From: Enoplolaimus lenunculus
Taxonomy: Eukaryota > Nematoda > Enoplea > Enoplida > Thoracostomopsidae
Assembly (NCBI GenBank): GCA_030248215.1
Contig: JASANG010003130.1
Span: forward strand, 124,001-188,000
Direction of reading: 5' to 3'
DNA length: 64,000 bases
The translations under genes and the position numbers were made by a program. The stretch's first letter is position 1; each line of letters opens with the position of its first letter. Of the stretch, positions 44,616 through 55,835 are shown piece after piece. The notes below the pieces were generated by a model. The model did not search any database. It was not told where the DNA came from and worked only from the letters and a program-made list of their open reading frames with translations.

Positions 44616-45685
44616 GTTCGTTATCATAGTCCGCACATTGGTTTGGGTCTATTCGGTGACCCATCACGATCGGGTATGGATATAAAACCGTTAACAGCTC
44701 AATCCAAATCGTCGTTTTATTCAAAATCAACCACAGATCTTAGTTCGCCAGTGGCTGTTTCCCGGCGCGTCAATGATGCCAAACGGCTCAACTACGACTC
44801 TGAGGGTCCCCAAAAGGATGCTACCGACAACAACTATCCTATTAATCCCAGTCATAACGGAGAATCGATATCACATTTACAATGGGAAACGAAAACAGAG
44901 CGTGTTATTAAATCAGGGTCCATATCGAAACTTGTTGAATGTTTACTTGTCCCTGGGACAGGCGAACTGGACATGAAACATTTTCAAGAATTATTTTATA
45001 CTTATCGTGGGTATGCTACAAACTTTGAAATATTGAATGCGCTATTTGAGTTGTTTAACAATTATTTGCCAGGGGATAACACTTCCTATGACGCTACAGT
45101 GCATTCAAAAATACCGTACAATAGCTCGATAAGCGCTGAACGGCAGTACAACTCTAGTGAACTGTACGGTATTAGCCATAAGCCTAAATCGAATACTTCA
45201 AGCTCAATCATGCATCACCATGGCAACCCGTTATCATCTGTGCTTGGATTTAGTAAACCTCACCCTCTGGCATCTGGTATGGCGCCGAAGGTGAAGCTAA
45301 AACAACCTCAGTTGCGCTCGATTCGGTCTGCGCTCAATTTATGGTTGGATTTATTTCCGGAAGATTTCGTCACCGCCCCACATCATGATGAATGTTTACG
45401 GTTGCTGATTGATTTCAGTGCTCTTAATATGACCCTACTACCTGATATTTACGAAAAAGCACTTCGGTTTAAAGCTCAGAAATCTCGAGGGGCGTCAATG
45501 AAAGAAAAAGCTAAAGCTGGCAGCGGTGGACAGATTCATAGTAGCGTTGCAGCGGCTACCAGTGGTTCATACAGACCGCTTGCACCGCAACGACTAGGGC
45601 TGTTAGCCGTATCGGATGATGTTGATTTAATTGTCGGTGGTTGTCAAAAGAATAAGTTGCCGGATTTTGTCAATTTAGACGCGAA
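44616..45685 (+). CDS. RalGDS/RGL-type Ral GEF, penultimate exon (REM domain)
   Basis: This exon continues an unseen 5' part. The acceptor is TATTTCAG before GTTCGTTATC, and the frame is open from the first codon. Numbering from that Val, residues 92-156 (TERVIKSGSISKLVECLLV, then ELFYTYRGYATNFEIL) and 229-287 (LRSIRSALNLWLDLFPEDF, LRLLIDFSAL) form the REM (RasGEF_N) domain that stabilises the CDC25 domain in Ras-family exchange factors. A Ser/His-rich insert of about 70 residues splits it, more than is usual in vertebrate RalGDS. A linker of about 65 residues follows. I place the donor at GCGAA|GTTAGT, because it leaves two bases that join the next exon's first G into a Lys and gives FVNLDAKYIADQLT, matching the usual start of the CDC25 domain. 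Reading on past the donor hits a stop at 45713. The N-terminus was not found. Confidence 0.85.
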
Positions 45686-46553
45686 GTTAGTTTTTTTGGA
45701 TGTTAACATTTAGGCTTGTTTTTAAATTTCTTACTGAAAGTTATTGTTCCACGCAAACCAATCAATGTAGAACAAGCGTTTGGTGCGCATCTATTCAGCT
45801 GCGGCTGTCAAACTTTTCAATATTTCATTATAAGTACACAAGATACTTTTCAGCTAAAGTACTGTTGTAATACCTACAGCAAGGGTTTAATAATGGCTCA
45901 TTCAACGCAATATCAATTATTACCTACAATTTGTCGGTACATAACAAGATCTAATAAACTATAAAACTTCAAATCCAGGATGAGCCAGAAGTCTGTGGTG
46001 TCACCGGCGGATGTAGAAATTTCTGACGATAATCGAGCTGGCAAAAGTTATGAAATGCAATTTTTCCTGTGTGTTATGTATGTGCCATTAGTAGAAAACA
46101 ATTGTAAGGTAGAGAGCTTTATCATTTTATCACAAAAAATTTCCACCCTGTCTGATTCTGCTAGTGTGTGGTGTACACAGGTCCTTCCAATGAGCTCCAT
46201 GATAACCTTCAAGGATTTGTCTGTCAAACCCAAGAGATATCTGGTTAAGCGTCGACAACGCATGTAGCCTTTATATAAGCCCTATTAGTCTGTAACAGGA
46301 CTACACGGGTTTATAACCGTTCTATCATGCGAGACGAGGCTGAGTCTACGCGCTCCATAAAGGTTGTTTTTGGGCAAATTTTATATTAATAAGCACAGAT
46401 GGTTTTTGTAAGCGTCAAAAATTTTTTATGAGCATCGACCATTTCCTGCTTGGCTACGAAGCCGATATATCACAACAAAATATTTCCTTGCACGCCTTTA
46501 CCCTATACTGCCGATCAGTTATCTTAACTAAGCTATGGTTGTCTATTTTTTAG
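45686..46553 (+). other. intron of the Ral GEF gene
   Basis: The donor is GTTAGT and the acceptor TATTTTTTAG. The 868-bp intron joins phase 2 to phase 2. It contains the family F MITE at 46002-46166 and a family A scrap (GCTTGGCTACGAAG) near 46459. The short frames inside it are not exons. Confidence 0.75.
46002..46166. mobile_element. family F MITE inside the Ral GEF intron
   Basis: It runs from CACCGGCGGATGTAGAAATT to TGTCTGATTCTGCTAGTG. The flanks TGTGGTGT (45994-46001 and 46167-46174) are identical, an 8-bp hAT-type duplication. Confidence 0.83.
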
Positions 46554-49552
46554 GTATATTGCCGATCAATTAACCTACTACGATGCTGAATTATTCAAAG
46601 CACTCGTTCCGTACCAGTGTCTGGGCAATATGTGGAACAAACGAAAGAAATGGCAACAACCAGACTCGCAATCGAATCAGTCCCAATCGACCAAAGACGC
46701 CAACAACAACTACAAAATTCAATCTGGACTGACGACATCCGGAGCTAATTCAGGATCGATGACAACAGCTACTTCTGCATCTGGCAATCCGGTTCAAATA
46801 TCTGAGACGACAGCTATAGATCCTGTCGCGAGCGTCCGTGCAACAATTGATCAATTTAACGCAATTGTATTCCGAACTGTAAGTCAGTGTTTACGATTAG
46901 ACGCGCAACTTCCGCCGAGTGGGCATTCAGCAAGAGCTAAGGTGATCACCAAATGGCTTGACGTCTTGGTGGAGCTTCGTCGCCGAAAAAACTATTCATC
47001 ACTCAAAGCAATCATGTCCGCGTTAACAGTAGAACCTGTGTACAGGTTGAAATCCGCGTGGGCACAAGTCCCTCGTGACAAGTTGGCACAATTCCAATCG
47101 TTGAACGATGTGTTTTCAGAGGAACAAAACGCGATTGGAACAAGACAAGTGTTGGAGAAAGAAGGGACTGCAAAATCGATGCTTCGGAATGGTGTGTACG
47201 ATTCTGGCTATTTTGACCGAAGCCTATCTAACGGAGGTGTAGCTTTGAGCGAAAAAACCACGGTTAAAAGCATAGGCGGCGACGGGGGTGCAGGTAGCCC
47301 TAGTTGGGCTGAGAGCGGAAAGTTGCTCGGACGAAAATTGTTGTCGTCGACATCTGAAAGTAACGCCTTTGGTGGAGGTGGAGGCGTAACAAAATCGCGG
47401 ACGGGGGCAGGCGCACCGACGCAAAAATATCAGCGAACCAAAAGTGATATGGGCGAAATCCAAGGTACTGTGCCATATTTGGGCACATTTTTGACAGATT
47501 TAACACATATCGACGAAGCTATACCTACACGAACGACAGATGGACTGATAAATTTTGAAAAAGCTCGAAAAGAATTTGCTGTAATCGCTCAACTGCGACT
47601 ATTTCAATCGACAGCTGCAAATTATCGAATTGTACCTGATCCAAAATTTCGGATCTGGTTCGCACAGTTGCCATGCGTTGACAACGCCGCCGACTGGGAC
47701 GAACAATCGTTCACGATTGAGCCGAAGCCTAATTTTAAAGCATCTGGCAACAACGATAGCGACCCTGTTGCTCAATCGAAATCTTGGAAACGCTGCGGCC
47801 AACAACTTGAAGCCAAAAAACATTCGCTCAATCAACTACTAAACGGCACAATATCCGGATATCATTTGAAATCAAATGCACCGCCGGATACGAGTTCCGG
47901 CTCTGGTAATCAAGGTCAATCGAAGGTAACATTTGGTTCCGCGAGCAAGAGTCGATCAATAGGCTCGTTTGGCTCGTTAACTCAACTTATATCCGATATG
48001 ACATCGTTCACACATCCAAATACCCCTCCAAATAACAGGAGTACATCACGTTCAAGCTCTCCTGCTGCTTCAGTCGTACGTACTCCGTTTCATCCAAGAC
48101 ACGGAGTTCAAAACGGTAAACAATCTTGTCAATTTTCATTCACGAACTCTCATGGCACTCCTCCGATTTTAATTAATTCACCGTTGCATCAAAAAGGAGT
48201 ACACCGGTCGTACAGTGGTCAAGTACTTCCGTTACACCATTCGACACTGTACCGATACGCGCTGGTTAGTCCATCACCAGTAGTGCCTGGTTCAATCCCA
48301 ACTGGTTACAGACATTTTTCTTCAACAGGAGTACCTCTGTACGCAGGATCGAACTCTGGCAACTATACAAATAACGGAGTATACCATCATCATTTTGTGC
48401 CTCCTGGTGTTGAAAGAACAAGCGAAGGTGTCACTCCTTGTTCTATACCAGGTCGACAAAGTGATATGGAGTTTGATGCGGCGACTTTTGGATATTGGGT
48501 AGGTCAAAATGTTCGACCCCGAAGGCCTAGCTCAACGTCAAATTCCGGCGGAGGCTGTCCCTCAATTGTCGAACAGGAGTACGGACCTGTCCCCGCATCT
48601 AGACGTCGAAATTCAAGGCACTCTTCATCTGGAGGTAAACCTGGTGGTGCTGGCAAAATTGCATCGAAAAAGCGACAATCAAGTACAAGTAACGATAGTT
48701 ATTCTTGCTCAACGCATGACCTAATTTCCGACGCAAATTCAACGATGTATTCCAACGCGTCAGAGAATTTCAGCCGTGCCGGGGTATACTTCTCGCGTAA
48801 ACGTGGTCAAAAATCTAAAAATAACCAAAATGATGCTAAACTTCCACCTCGACCACCTGGTAACTACAGTAGCACGGCATTGTCAAAACCATCATCTAAC
48901 TCTGTTGAAACGGCATATTTTCACAGCCGTGTCGGCTCAGATACGCTAGATTCGACAATTTCAGGCCCATTGGCAGCTCAACAGCATCGATTGGCTTCAA
49001 TTTCTAAATCTGCTTCAGATTTAGCTAATTCTGTCGTAGGATCAATCGAAAAAACCGACTGTGCGTCCCAAAATGCTCTGTCTATTGGTTCATCATGCTT
49101 AGACGATTCTAGCGAATGTTACCTAGTCAGGGTACGCCTAGACCATGCACTAATACGGCGACATCCGGAGTTTACAGCTCGGCAAACTAATCTCTATAAA
49201 TGTGTCAAACTAGAATGTGCTGATAAAACTGAAACGCTAATAGGACGCGCGTTAGAAAAGCATTCGTTACCTGGGCATTCGGAGGATTTTACTCTTGTTC
49301 AATTGTTGCCAGGAGGCAAAGAGTTGACCCTGCCGGAACGAGAGAACGCGTACTATGCAGTGTGTCACTATGAGTCGATATGTGTCAACGAAAATGTAAA
49401 AGAACAACGAATTATTGATTGCGTTCTAAGGAAACGGTCTCATAAATCACTGCCACCGAATCATTATTTAATTGGTGCCAAGAAACATAATAAAAATAAC
49501 AAGAATAACAGTAATGTTAATAATATTACTAATTACACCAACCATAAAAACA

Positions 49553-49618
<66 letters not shown>

Positions 49619-49737
49619 CTGACAATCAAGATAATTGCCATATTATTCCGACAACTTTGCGTGAAATGAAACGCAAACGGCAACAGCGGCATATTGCGGG
49701 TTTGTCCTCAGGATCTGAAGATAATGTGATTCGATGA
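46554..49737 (+). CDS. RalGDS/RGL-type Ral GEF, last exon (CDC25 and RA domains)
   Basis: Joined to the previous exon it gives 1417 visible residues. The CDC25 domain (about 357-727) activates Ral by releasing GDP. It shows ELFKALVPYQCLG, NYSSLKAIMSALTVEPVYRL, VPYLGTFLTDLTHIDEA and LINFEKARKEFAVIAQ, all conserved blocks of the family. Two low-complexity inserts interrupt it: a Ser/Gln/Asn-rich one (about 391-445) and a Gly/Ser-rich one (about 565-655). A disordered linker of nearly 500 residues follows, rich in Ser, Asn and His, with RRPSSTSNS- and RRNSRHSSS-like sites. Residues about 1211-1318 form the Ras-association domain (CYLVRVRLD, CVKLECADKTETLIGRALEK, FTLVQLLPGGKEL), which binds GTP-loaded Ras-family proteins. 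A run of 21 Asn (49555-49617) lies near the C-terminus. The order REM-CDC25-RA identifies the RalGDS/RGL branch. Which paralogue cannot be said. Confidence 0.93.
49555..49617 (+). repeat. coding (AAT)21, poly-Asn tract
   Basis: A pure AAT run encodes 21 Asn after the RA domain. All codons are the same, which points to recent slippage, so length polymorphism is likely. The antisense ATT frame is a shadow. Confidence 0.95.
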
Positions 49738-49752
49738 AATTCACTGGTGAAG

Positions 49753-49850
49753 TGGAAACATAACAAACGAAGCGAGTGAGAAGCCAGACGCGATTTTAGC
49801 ATTAAATCGTAGTACAAAATTTTGGATTTGAAATCTTTCTTGTTGCGCCT
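49753..49850 (+). mobile_element. family G copy in the Ral GEF 3' UTR
   Basis: Starting about 16 bases after the stop codon, CGAAGCGAGTGAGAAGCCAG and AAATCGTAGTACAAAATTTTGG match the family G core. Confidence 0.5.
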
Positions 49851-50465
49851 CTCATACATGAAGGTACAAAATGAAACGCTGCGTATCAAGCGAGAATAAA
49901 TTTATCCGGAATTGTGAGTTAAATTTAGTGATTCTGATTAAAACTAATAAGTTTGATTTTAAAACGCTACTTGGAAACGTCAACCGTTGTAGAAACATCG
50001 GAAAATCCGTCGTTATCATTATAATTATAGTTGCAAATAACGCGTTGAATTTTTCAATACTATAGTATACTGCAATTGTTCGATTTGAAACAAAAGTAAC
50101 AAAATTCGGCAAAAATCCTGAGGATTTTAAGTGCATTTGGTTTTTTTACAACGCCCATCGAATATATATTAGCATGCCTCAATTGCATAAGTGCAAAAAC
50201 TTACATCTTTTAATTATTTATATTTAAATATCCGTTTTGCGTTTCCGTTTTTTGAGCACTAAAGCTGGAAATTGCATTTTTTGCTGAAATGGGTGTACTT
50301 TTTCACCGTATAGAAATTAAGCTGCTTTTGTGTAAGGCAGTGCGTGTAAATCTAATCAATACTGAGTTAACCATAAGCAACGTATATCGATTCCGTCCCT
50401 AGCCTGGTATATTTTTGCTTTAGCATGCGCATAGGTGCTGCTGCAACATGTTTAATGTTTATGCA
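49851..50465. other. probable 3' UTR or intergenic DNA
   Basis: AT-rich, with a family L scrap (ATATCCGTTTTGCGTTTCCG) at 50228. I see no further gene. Confidence 0.35.
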
Positions 50466-50620
50466 GGCCTGTAGCCTGCTCACCTTACTAGGGTGGACTA
50501 AAAATTTTTCAGGAAAGGCATACAATGGTTTTCGTTTACTTACAAGCAAGGTTAAAAATATCCTAGAGGGGGCCACGATTTTTCTAGGTGGTCTGAGCTT
50601 CTATGACTACGGGCATGTGT
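50466..50620 (+). mobile_element. family A MITE
   Basis: It runs from GGCCTGTAGCCTGCTCACC to CTTCTATGACTACGGGC. Confidence 0.6.
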
Positions 50621-50719
50621 TTATGGTATACAAGGACATGCTGAATTGCTAACATTTCATGTGATAACGTTTATTTTCATTTGTGATATATTTATACATT
50701 GCTTGTTTTTTCCATATTC

Positions 50720-50725
50720 AATAAA
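50720..50725 (+). other. possible polyadenylation signal of the Ral GEF gene
   Basis: AATAAA within ATTCAATAAAGTTTATATTT. If used, the 3' UTR would be about 1 kb and would include a family G and a family A repeat. An AATAAA at 49896 is an alternative. Confidence 0.25.
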
Positions 50726-51668
50726 GTTTATATTTTAAAATATTAGCTGCTTTGTGCTCTATATTATAGGCAGGGCATAATTGTTCGCAAGAAAGCACTC
50801 AGAATATATAAAGGTAACTACATATAATAATCATCTTAGAATTTATGGTACTTTAACGCTCATCCGATCACTTTGCATGTCAGAACAGCTTCAGTTGAAA
50901 CTACCAGTAATAATTGAAGTGTTTAACGAACAACTAAGGTTCGAAAACCTGAAAAACTCTGCATTAAATTCCGTATATTTGAAATGGAACATTTGATTTC
51001 GGATATCACAATATCCGATACATACGGATAGCCGGAATTCGGGTCACATATCGAGACAAGAATTGCCAGATATCCTGATGTGTTAAAATATCCGATGCAC
51101 ATTACTACCTGCGATTCATTGATCAATTTCCAACTTTTGTATGGACCGTACTTCACAGCTCAACAACGAAATAGCTGTCATAATAGTATAATATAGCTGT
51201 AAAAACTGCATCCTAGTGATCCGCATCCTGAGGAATAGTTTCTGTGAATAGTTCGTGATTTCGGCTGGCACAGCAATCTACAGTGTCCACTTGTGAATGA
51301 GAATGGGCCATGTAGTAGCTATATAAAATTTGGGTATTAGTGGTGATTAATTGTGAAATGTTACTGTGATCTGCTGTAGTACCCGCATAAGAGAGGGTAA
51401 ATATAAGAGGGTGTTCCATTTGGAGTCTCAATCAATCGTGTGTTTGATGTTCTATCGTGCATTATTTTCGCATCTTGTAATTGTAAATTTTACCGTGTAG
51501 ACCTAGACACTACATTCAACCGTTAACGTTATTCATTCTCGTCAATGGATTTCGTCTAAATTAATACGTACTATGCTGATCGCTTAGGCATGGACACTTT
51601 CGATCACATCCAACTGTTAATAAAACTTTATTCATTTTCGTCATTCGATTTCAGCTAAATTTACTTAC
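50726..51668. other. intergenic; family C scrap
   Basis: Positions 51370-51437 (CTGTAGTACCCGCATAAGAG, then GGAGTCTCAATCAATCG) are a worn family C left end. GGATATC/GATATCC words recur near 51000-51110. I see no gene. Confidence 0.4.
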
Positions 51669-51853
51669 GGCCAATGTTACTTTAAGGGGCGAACAGTAGA
51701 TTAAGCGTAAGCCTAAGCCTAAACCTAAGCGTTGCAAAAATGTGTTCCTAAGCCTAAGCCTAAAGCCTAAGCAAAAAATATAATCTAGAATCGAAACCTA
51801 CTCTTTTATAAACCCTGCCAGAAACCTGGACGCCCCTTAAAGTAATATGGGCC
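51669..51853 (-). mobile_element. family B MITE, subtype B1, perfect target duplication
   Basis: It starts GGCCAATGTTACTTTAAGGG and ends CGCCCCTTAAAGTAATATGG-GCC. It is flanked by TTACTTAC on both sides (51661-51668, 51854-51861). The inside holds AAGCCTAAGCCTAAACCTAA and a second such tract. Confidence 0.85.
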
Positions 51854-51892
51854 TTACTTACTGTACTGGTCGTTTTTACAATTGCCAGATGA

Positions 51893-52402
51893 TGGGTCAT
51901 CCACGTTAAAATGCACGCGCCGATATAATAAATGTTCCACCCGCCCCATTAGGAACAGCCCACCCCATTAGGAACAGCATCAAAGTACACATACTAGCTG
52001 GAGGCAAGGTACAGTTTCATAGCTGTACTACATAGTGTTAATTGTCTAGACTCTGTGGGAAGGGACTCAGGATAAATACATGTTGTTTGTAGGATGTCAG
52101 GACATTACGTTAGCCCACGCGCACACAGTTAAAAAGACACGCTGTGCACACATATTCACACCCATCGTTCAACGCAAAAAATTGAGTCCCTTCCGAGGGA
52201 CTATGGACAATAACAGTTCCCGATAATGATGTCAGGACAAGTATGTAATTATGCCTAGAGCATATTCTTTGTCTAAATGTTCCGACAATGTCATGTTGAC
52301 ATCTCAGACAGTGTATAAAGAGAGTGGGTAGGGACAACGTGGGCACCCAAAAGGGAGGGACATTTTTTACAAATGTGCGTGCATTTTAACGTGGATGACC
52401 CA
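51893..52402. mobile_element. family M DNA transposon relic, 26-bp perfect ends
   Basis: A perfect 26-bp inverted repeat (TGGGTCATCCACGTTAAAAT plus GCACGC) bounds 510 bp. TGA abuts both ends, which would be a 3-bp duplication like that of PIF/Harbinger elements. I am not sure of the superfamily. Inside, CACCCCATTAGGAACAGC-type words are repeated at 51949-51980, and AGGGACTCA and TGAGTCCCT form a further inverted pair. No transposase frame is left. Confidence 0.7.
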
Positions 52403-53506
52403 TGATTAACAATGCCTTGAACTTCTGCGAAATGACAAAAATTGTCTTGTTCGCTAGTTTTACAAGTGGATTAACAGATCAGCCCATCGAGCGTAAACAG
52501 AATTGACAAGCCAGCATTTATATTATACTTTAATTTAAACAGATTTAATATAAAATGACTCCAAAAAGTTTATACATGCGTAAAAGCACATACCATATAC
52601 AGCTGACTAGAATTAAAGCACATTCTCTATTGCTTGCATTCAAACGTATCAGAAGTAACGCATTTATATTAGGATGGATTGCGAATTTAACGATTGGCTT
52701 ACAGTAGCGTGTCCCAGTCATTATTCGTTCATTTCAAGATACAGTCGGCTCACGTTCAGAAACAGAAACCAAGGTCGTAAGCGTTAGGCTACCATTTAAC
52801 CCTTTCTCACATGAATATTTTCAATTTCATGTGAAATGCAATTTCAAGGTAAGATTCGATCCCCATTCTCACGGGTGGGAGGCGTTTACGATGACCACTG
52901 ATATATGTTATAAATGTTAAACACTGCTCGCCGTGTGTGTATTGCTCGTACATTATTGTATTTAGTTGCTCATAGTATACTCTATGAGTGAAAGGGTTAT
53001 AGATACTAAGTAAGAATTTTTTCATTACGCTTCGGTTGAGTTTTTTCGCCTATTAAACTTAAATTGACCTGGGCTGCCGATTCATGACTAATGTTCAGAA
53101 CCCGCTCTATAGAAGAGTCTAACATGTTCAAATTTAAACAAGGTAAGTCAGCACAGTTGCACATGTTCAACTGTCATAATGTGCTGAACGCCAGGTATAT
53201 TAAGTCTTTAACATGATTGTTTCTAAGCAAGCCCAACTTTTACCGACACAGAACTTGCAAATGTTAGAATATAATCTATACAATATACCTCCTATATGCG
53301 CAAATTCTAATATAGAGCGAAATGTCGAAATATATACGCTACGCATACGTTTGCTCCTGGTTATAATTACACTGTACTGTCAGAGTTTGTTTACTTCTGC
53401 GCAGGAACGCTGCCGAAAATACGTATGTGGAACGTTCCAGTTTTAATAATAGATTAGATTTATCGAACAAAATATTAACTAAAACTGTACATAAACATTA
53501 AATAAA
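52403..53506. other. intergenic DNA between convergent genes
   Basis: AT-rich. No exon or repeat recognised. It probably includes the 3' UTR of the minus-strand gene. I found no clear AATAAA on the minus strand close to its stop. Confidence 0.35.
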
Positions 53507-53716
53507 CTAAATATAATCCATTACACGTTTCTGTTCTTCGCGTTTGAGCCGAACATTTTCGGTGGCATAATTTCGCCAATCATCGTTTCCACTTTCAATT
53601 GGGTTTCGCGATCCACGATGTAGCATGTGACTGGAATATATATCTTTTGAACGAGAAAGTGTCGGTTGTAGACGAGAATAGCTTTCGGCAAGCGACTGTA
53701 TTTCTTTATCGATTTG
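53507..53716 (-). CDS. large disordered-protein gene, last exon
   Basis: The minus-strand acceptor TTTATTTTCAG precedes CAAATCGATAAAG. The frame reads QIDKEIQSLAESYSRLQP and ends EEQKRVMDYI-stop (stop at 53507-53509). The exon is 70 codons with the stop, phase 0. The longer open frame that overlaps it in another phase is a shadow: only this phase joins the exon at 54767-54875. The peptide continues a predicted helix (RARMNARKYKLANDQIDKEI) and then becomes polar. Confidence 0.72.
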   Translation of the reverse strand, partial: QIDKEIQSLAESYSRLQPTLSRSKDIYSSHMLHRGSRNPIESGNDDWRNYATENVRLKREEQKRVMDYI

Positions 53717-54766
53717 CTGAAAATAAACAGTTTGATGTAAATTTTTCGCTGTATTGACAATGAAATTTTACAATACTTCGGCTTACAGGCTACAACCAAG
53801 TCAGTTTTAGGTATTCGAGTCTAAACAAAAACCTATGTCCAAAACCTGTGTGCTCAATCTTCAGCAGGGGCGTAGTCAGGATTTATGTTCGGAAGGTTAT
53901 AGCCTCTGAGAAAACTTTAGACCTCTAGGATCCAGAACCTTATTCTAAATCATGTGTCGTTGGTTTTCCTATTTCTTCGACAGTTTCAGTACAGATATAT
54001 CCCTTCTATCCTTCACCCTTCGATACACCCCTTATCTTAAACTTATGACAAAGATTGAACCAATTATATAATGTCGGAAACTGCCCTGCAGTTTATCCTA
54101 CTCGCAGGAAACAAAATTCACCAAACAAGGATGGGAACAATGTTGCTGCGATTGGTTCAAACAAGAGTCGATAATGACTCTTTTTACAAATATGTGCAAC
54201 TAGATACATTCTGATTACAAATGAATGCACCCAAAGCACGTTGCGTTTTTGGCCTACTCCCCCTTTTACTTAGGGGTAACAACTTGTGCGAACCCTGACG
54301 ATATACGTATACGGCATCAAAAATGCTTTGTTTATTGTTTAAGGGATAAACACCCGACGGTACATTTTGTACAATGTGGAACTTCAAGAGTTGCACACTC
54401 TTGTACCATGCACTCGTTGTTCACGTAAATAACCAATTTAATATATAAACTCTGTACCACCCATAGGTGGTTTCGCTTGAAATCCAGAGTACTTATCATA
54501 GTTACGTTAAAAGCCATGGTAGCATGGCTACTATTTGAACTAAATGCGAGTCTATTAGGCTTATTACCAAATTTTCTATTTTTTATTTATCAGATTTTAG
54601 CTAAAGAACACACCGTGAGCTTCAGATGAACCATTTGCATCGCAAAATTTTCGGCATGACAGACAAGCTGGAGGGATGCATTTTTCATCTCCCCTCAATC
54701 TGACACTCTATCGAAGTCATCTTGAACAATGTTTATTCACAGAAACATCAGTACTTTTAGACTTAC
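53717..54766 (-). other. intron of the minus-strand gene
   Basis: The donor is GTAAGT at 54766 and the acceptor TTTCAG at 53717. It contains no recognised element apart from a scrap GGGGCGTAGTCAGGATT near 53867. Short frames on both strands near 54184-54517 are not supported. Confidence 0.6.
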
Positions 54767-54875
54767 GTCGTTCGCTAATTTGTATTTTCGAGCGTTCATT
54801 CGCGCACGTTTATTAAGTTTGACCGGATATGTTGATTCTTCTGATGACGCGCTTGGAACCGAACCAAAATGTAGC
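54767..54875 (-). CDS. large disordered-protein gene, exon before last
   Basis: The acceptor TTTATAG precedes GCTACATTTTGG and the donor is GAC|GTAAGT. Its first base completes the ACG codon left open by the exon at 55836-56900. The 36 codons that follow read LHFGSVPSASSEESTYPVKL and NKRARMNARKYKLAND, a basic and probably helical segment. It ends in phase 0 and joins the last exon. Confidence 0.72.
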
Positions 54876-55835
54876 CTATAAATAGTAGTATTTTTATTAA
54901 ATTTAAAACCGAGAAACAGATGCAACGTTTTAATAATCGCAGCCGCTGTACATTTTTGAGACGTCCTGAAGGCAGCTTCTTTTCAAAACACTTCGTTAGC
55001 GGAGTTTGTATTTTGGAATTATTGAAATTTTTAATATCCAATTTACTTTAGCATTTGTTCAGGTTCGTACTTAGGCATTTAGAATATAAATTGCGTTTTA
55101 GAAATTACAGCAAAAAAAGCATTTCTTATAGTTTTGGTCCAATGAGAAAGCCCCCAATTTTTGTAAACGTAAGCCTAATGTTTATGGTAGAACCGTGAAA
55201 TTTCAAAAAACTGTGGGAGAAAGTTGACAAGAGCAAAATTAATTTTATCACTTCCCAGCGATTTTACATAACAACTCGACTACGACGAAACGTTTTCGTT
55301 CAATTTAAGCGGCTTCTTATTTTTTGAAATCGTGTCTGCACCAGAGCTGCATGTTACCACCGGGTAAACGCGGAAGGGTAAGAAAATTTTGATGCGGGCA
55401 TACACGCGGGTAAAGAGTTTCAGAATTCATGTAAACATTTGCTAATCATAAGCCACCTAAAATTTTCATAAGAAACTTGAAACCACATGATATAGAAAAA
55501 CTTGATACTTTAAACTGGTTTTACCGTAAGAGTGATAAATAATAAGCGAGTAACATCAATGCTCTGTAAATTACACAATTGTATTGAACGTAGAACCAAC
55601 AATAAGGGCAGGTAAAGGTGGCTAACGGGTAAAGAAATTTGGCGCGGTTATACCAGCTTATGCAGCGCTGGTAAAATCTTTACCCACTTCCATGTCTGGT
55701 CTGCAACGATGACGGAGTTGTAAGTTACAAATTGCATGGAAGCGGCCCCCGGTTCAAATTTATTAGTAATTTTGTTTACCGGAGTACAGCCAGAATAATC
55801 ATTAAATTAATTTTCACCCTGCAAGCATTACTTAC
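54876..55835 (-). other. intron of the minus-strand gene
   Basis: The donor is AC|GTAAGT at 55835. GGTAAAG and CCGGGTAAACGCG-type words recur between 55360 and 55690 but I could not define a repeat. No exon seen. Confidence 0.55.

Noticed and set aside
53521-53799. 92-codon minus-strand frame at the end of the minus-strand gene
   Set aside because: It is in a different phase from the exon supported by splice sites (53507-53716) and reads through the acceptor.
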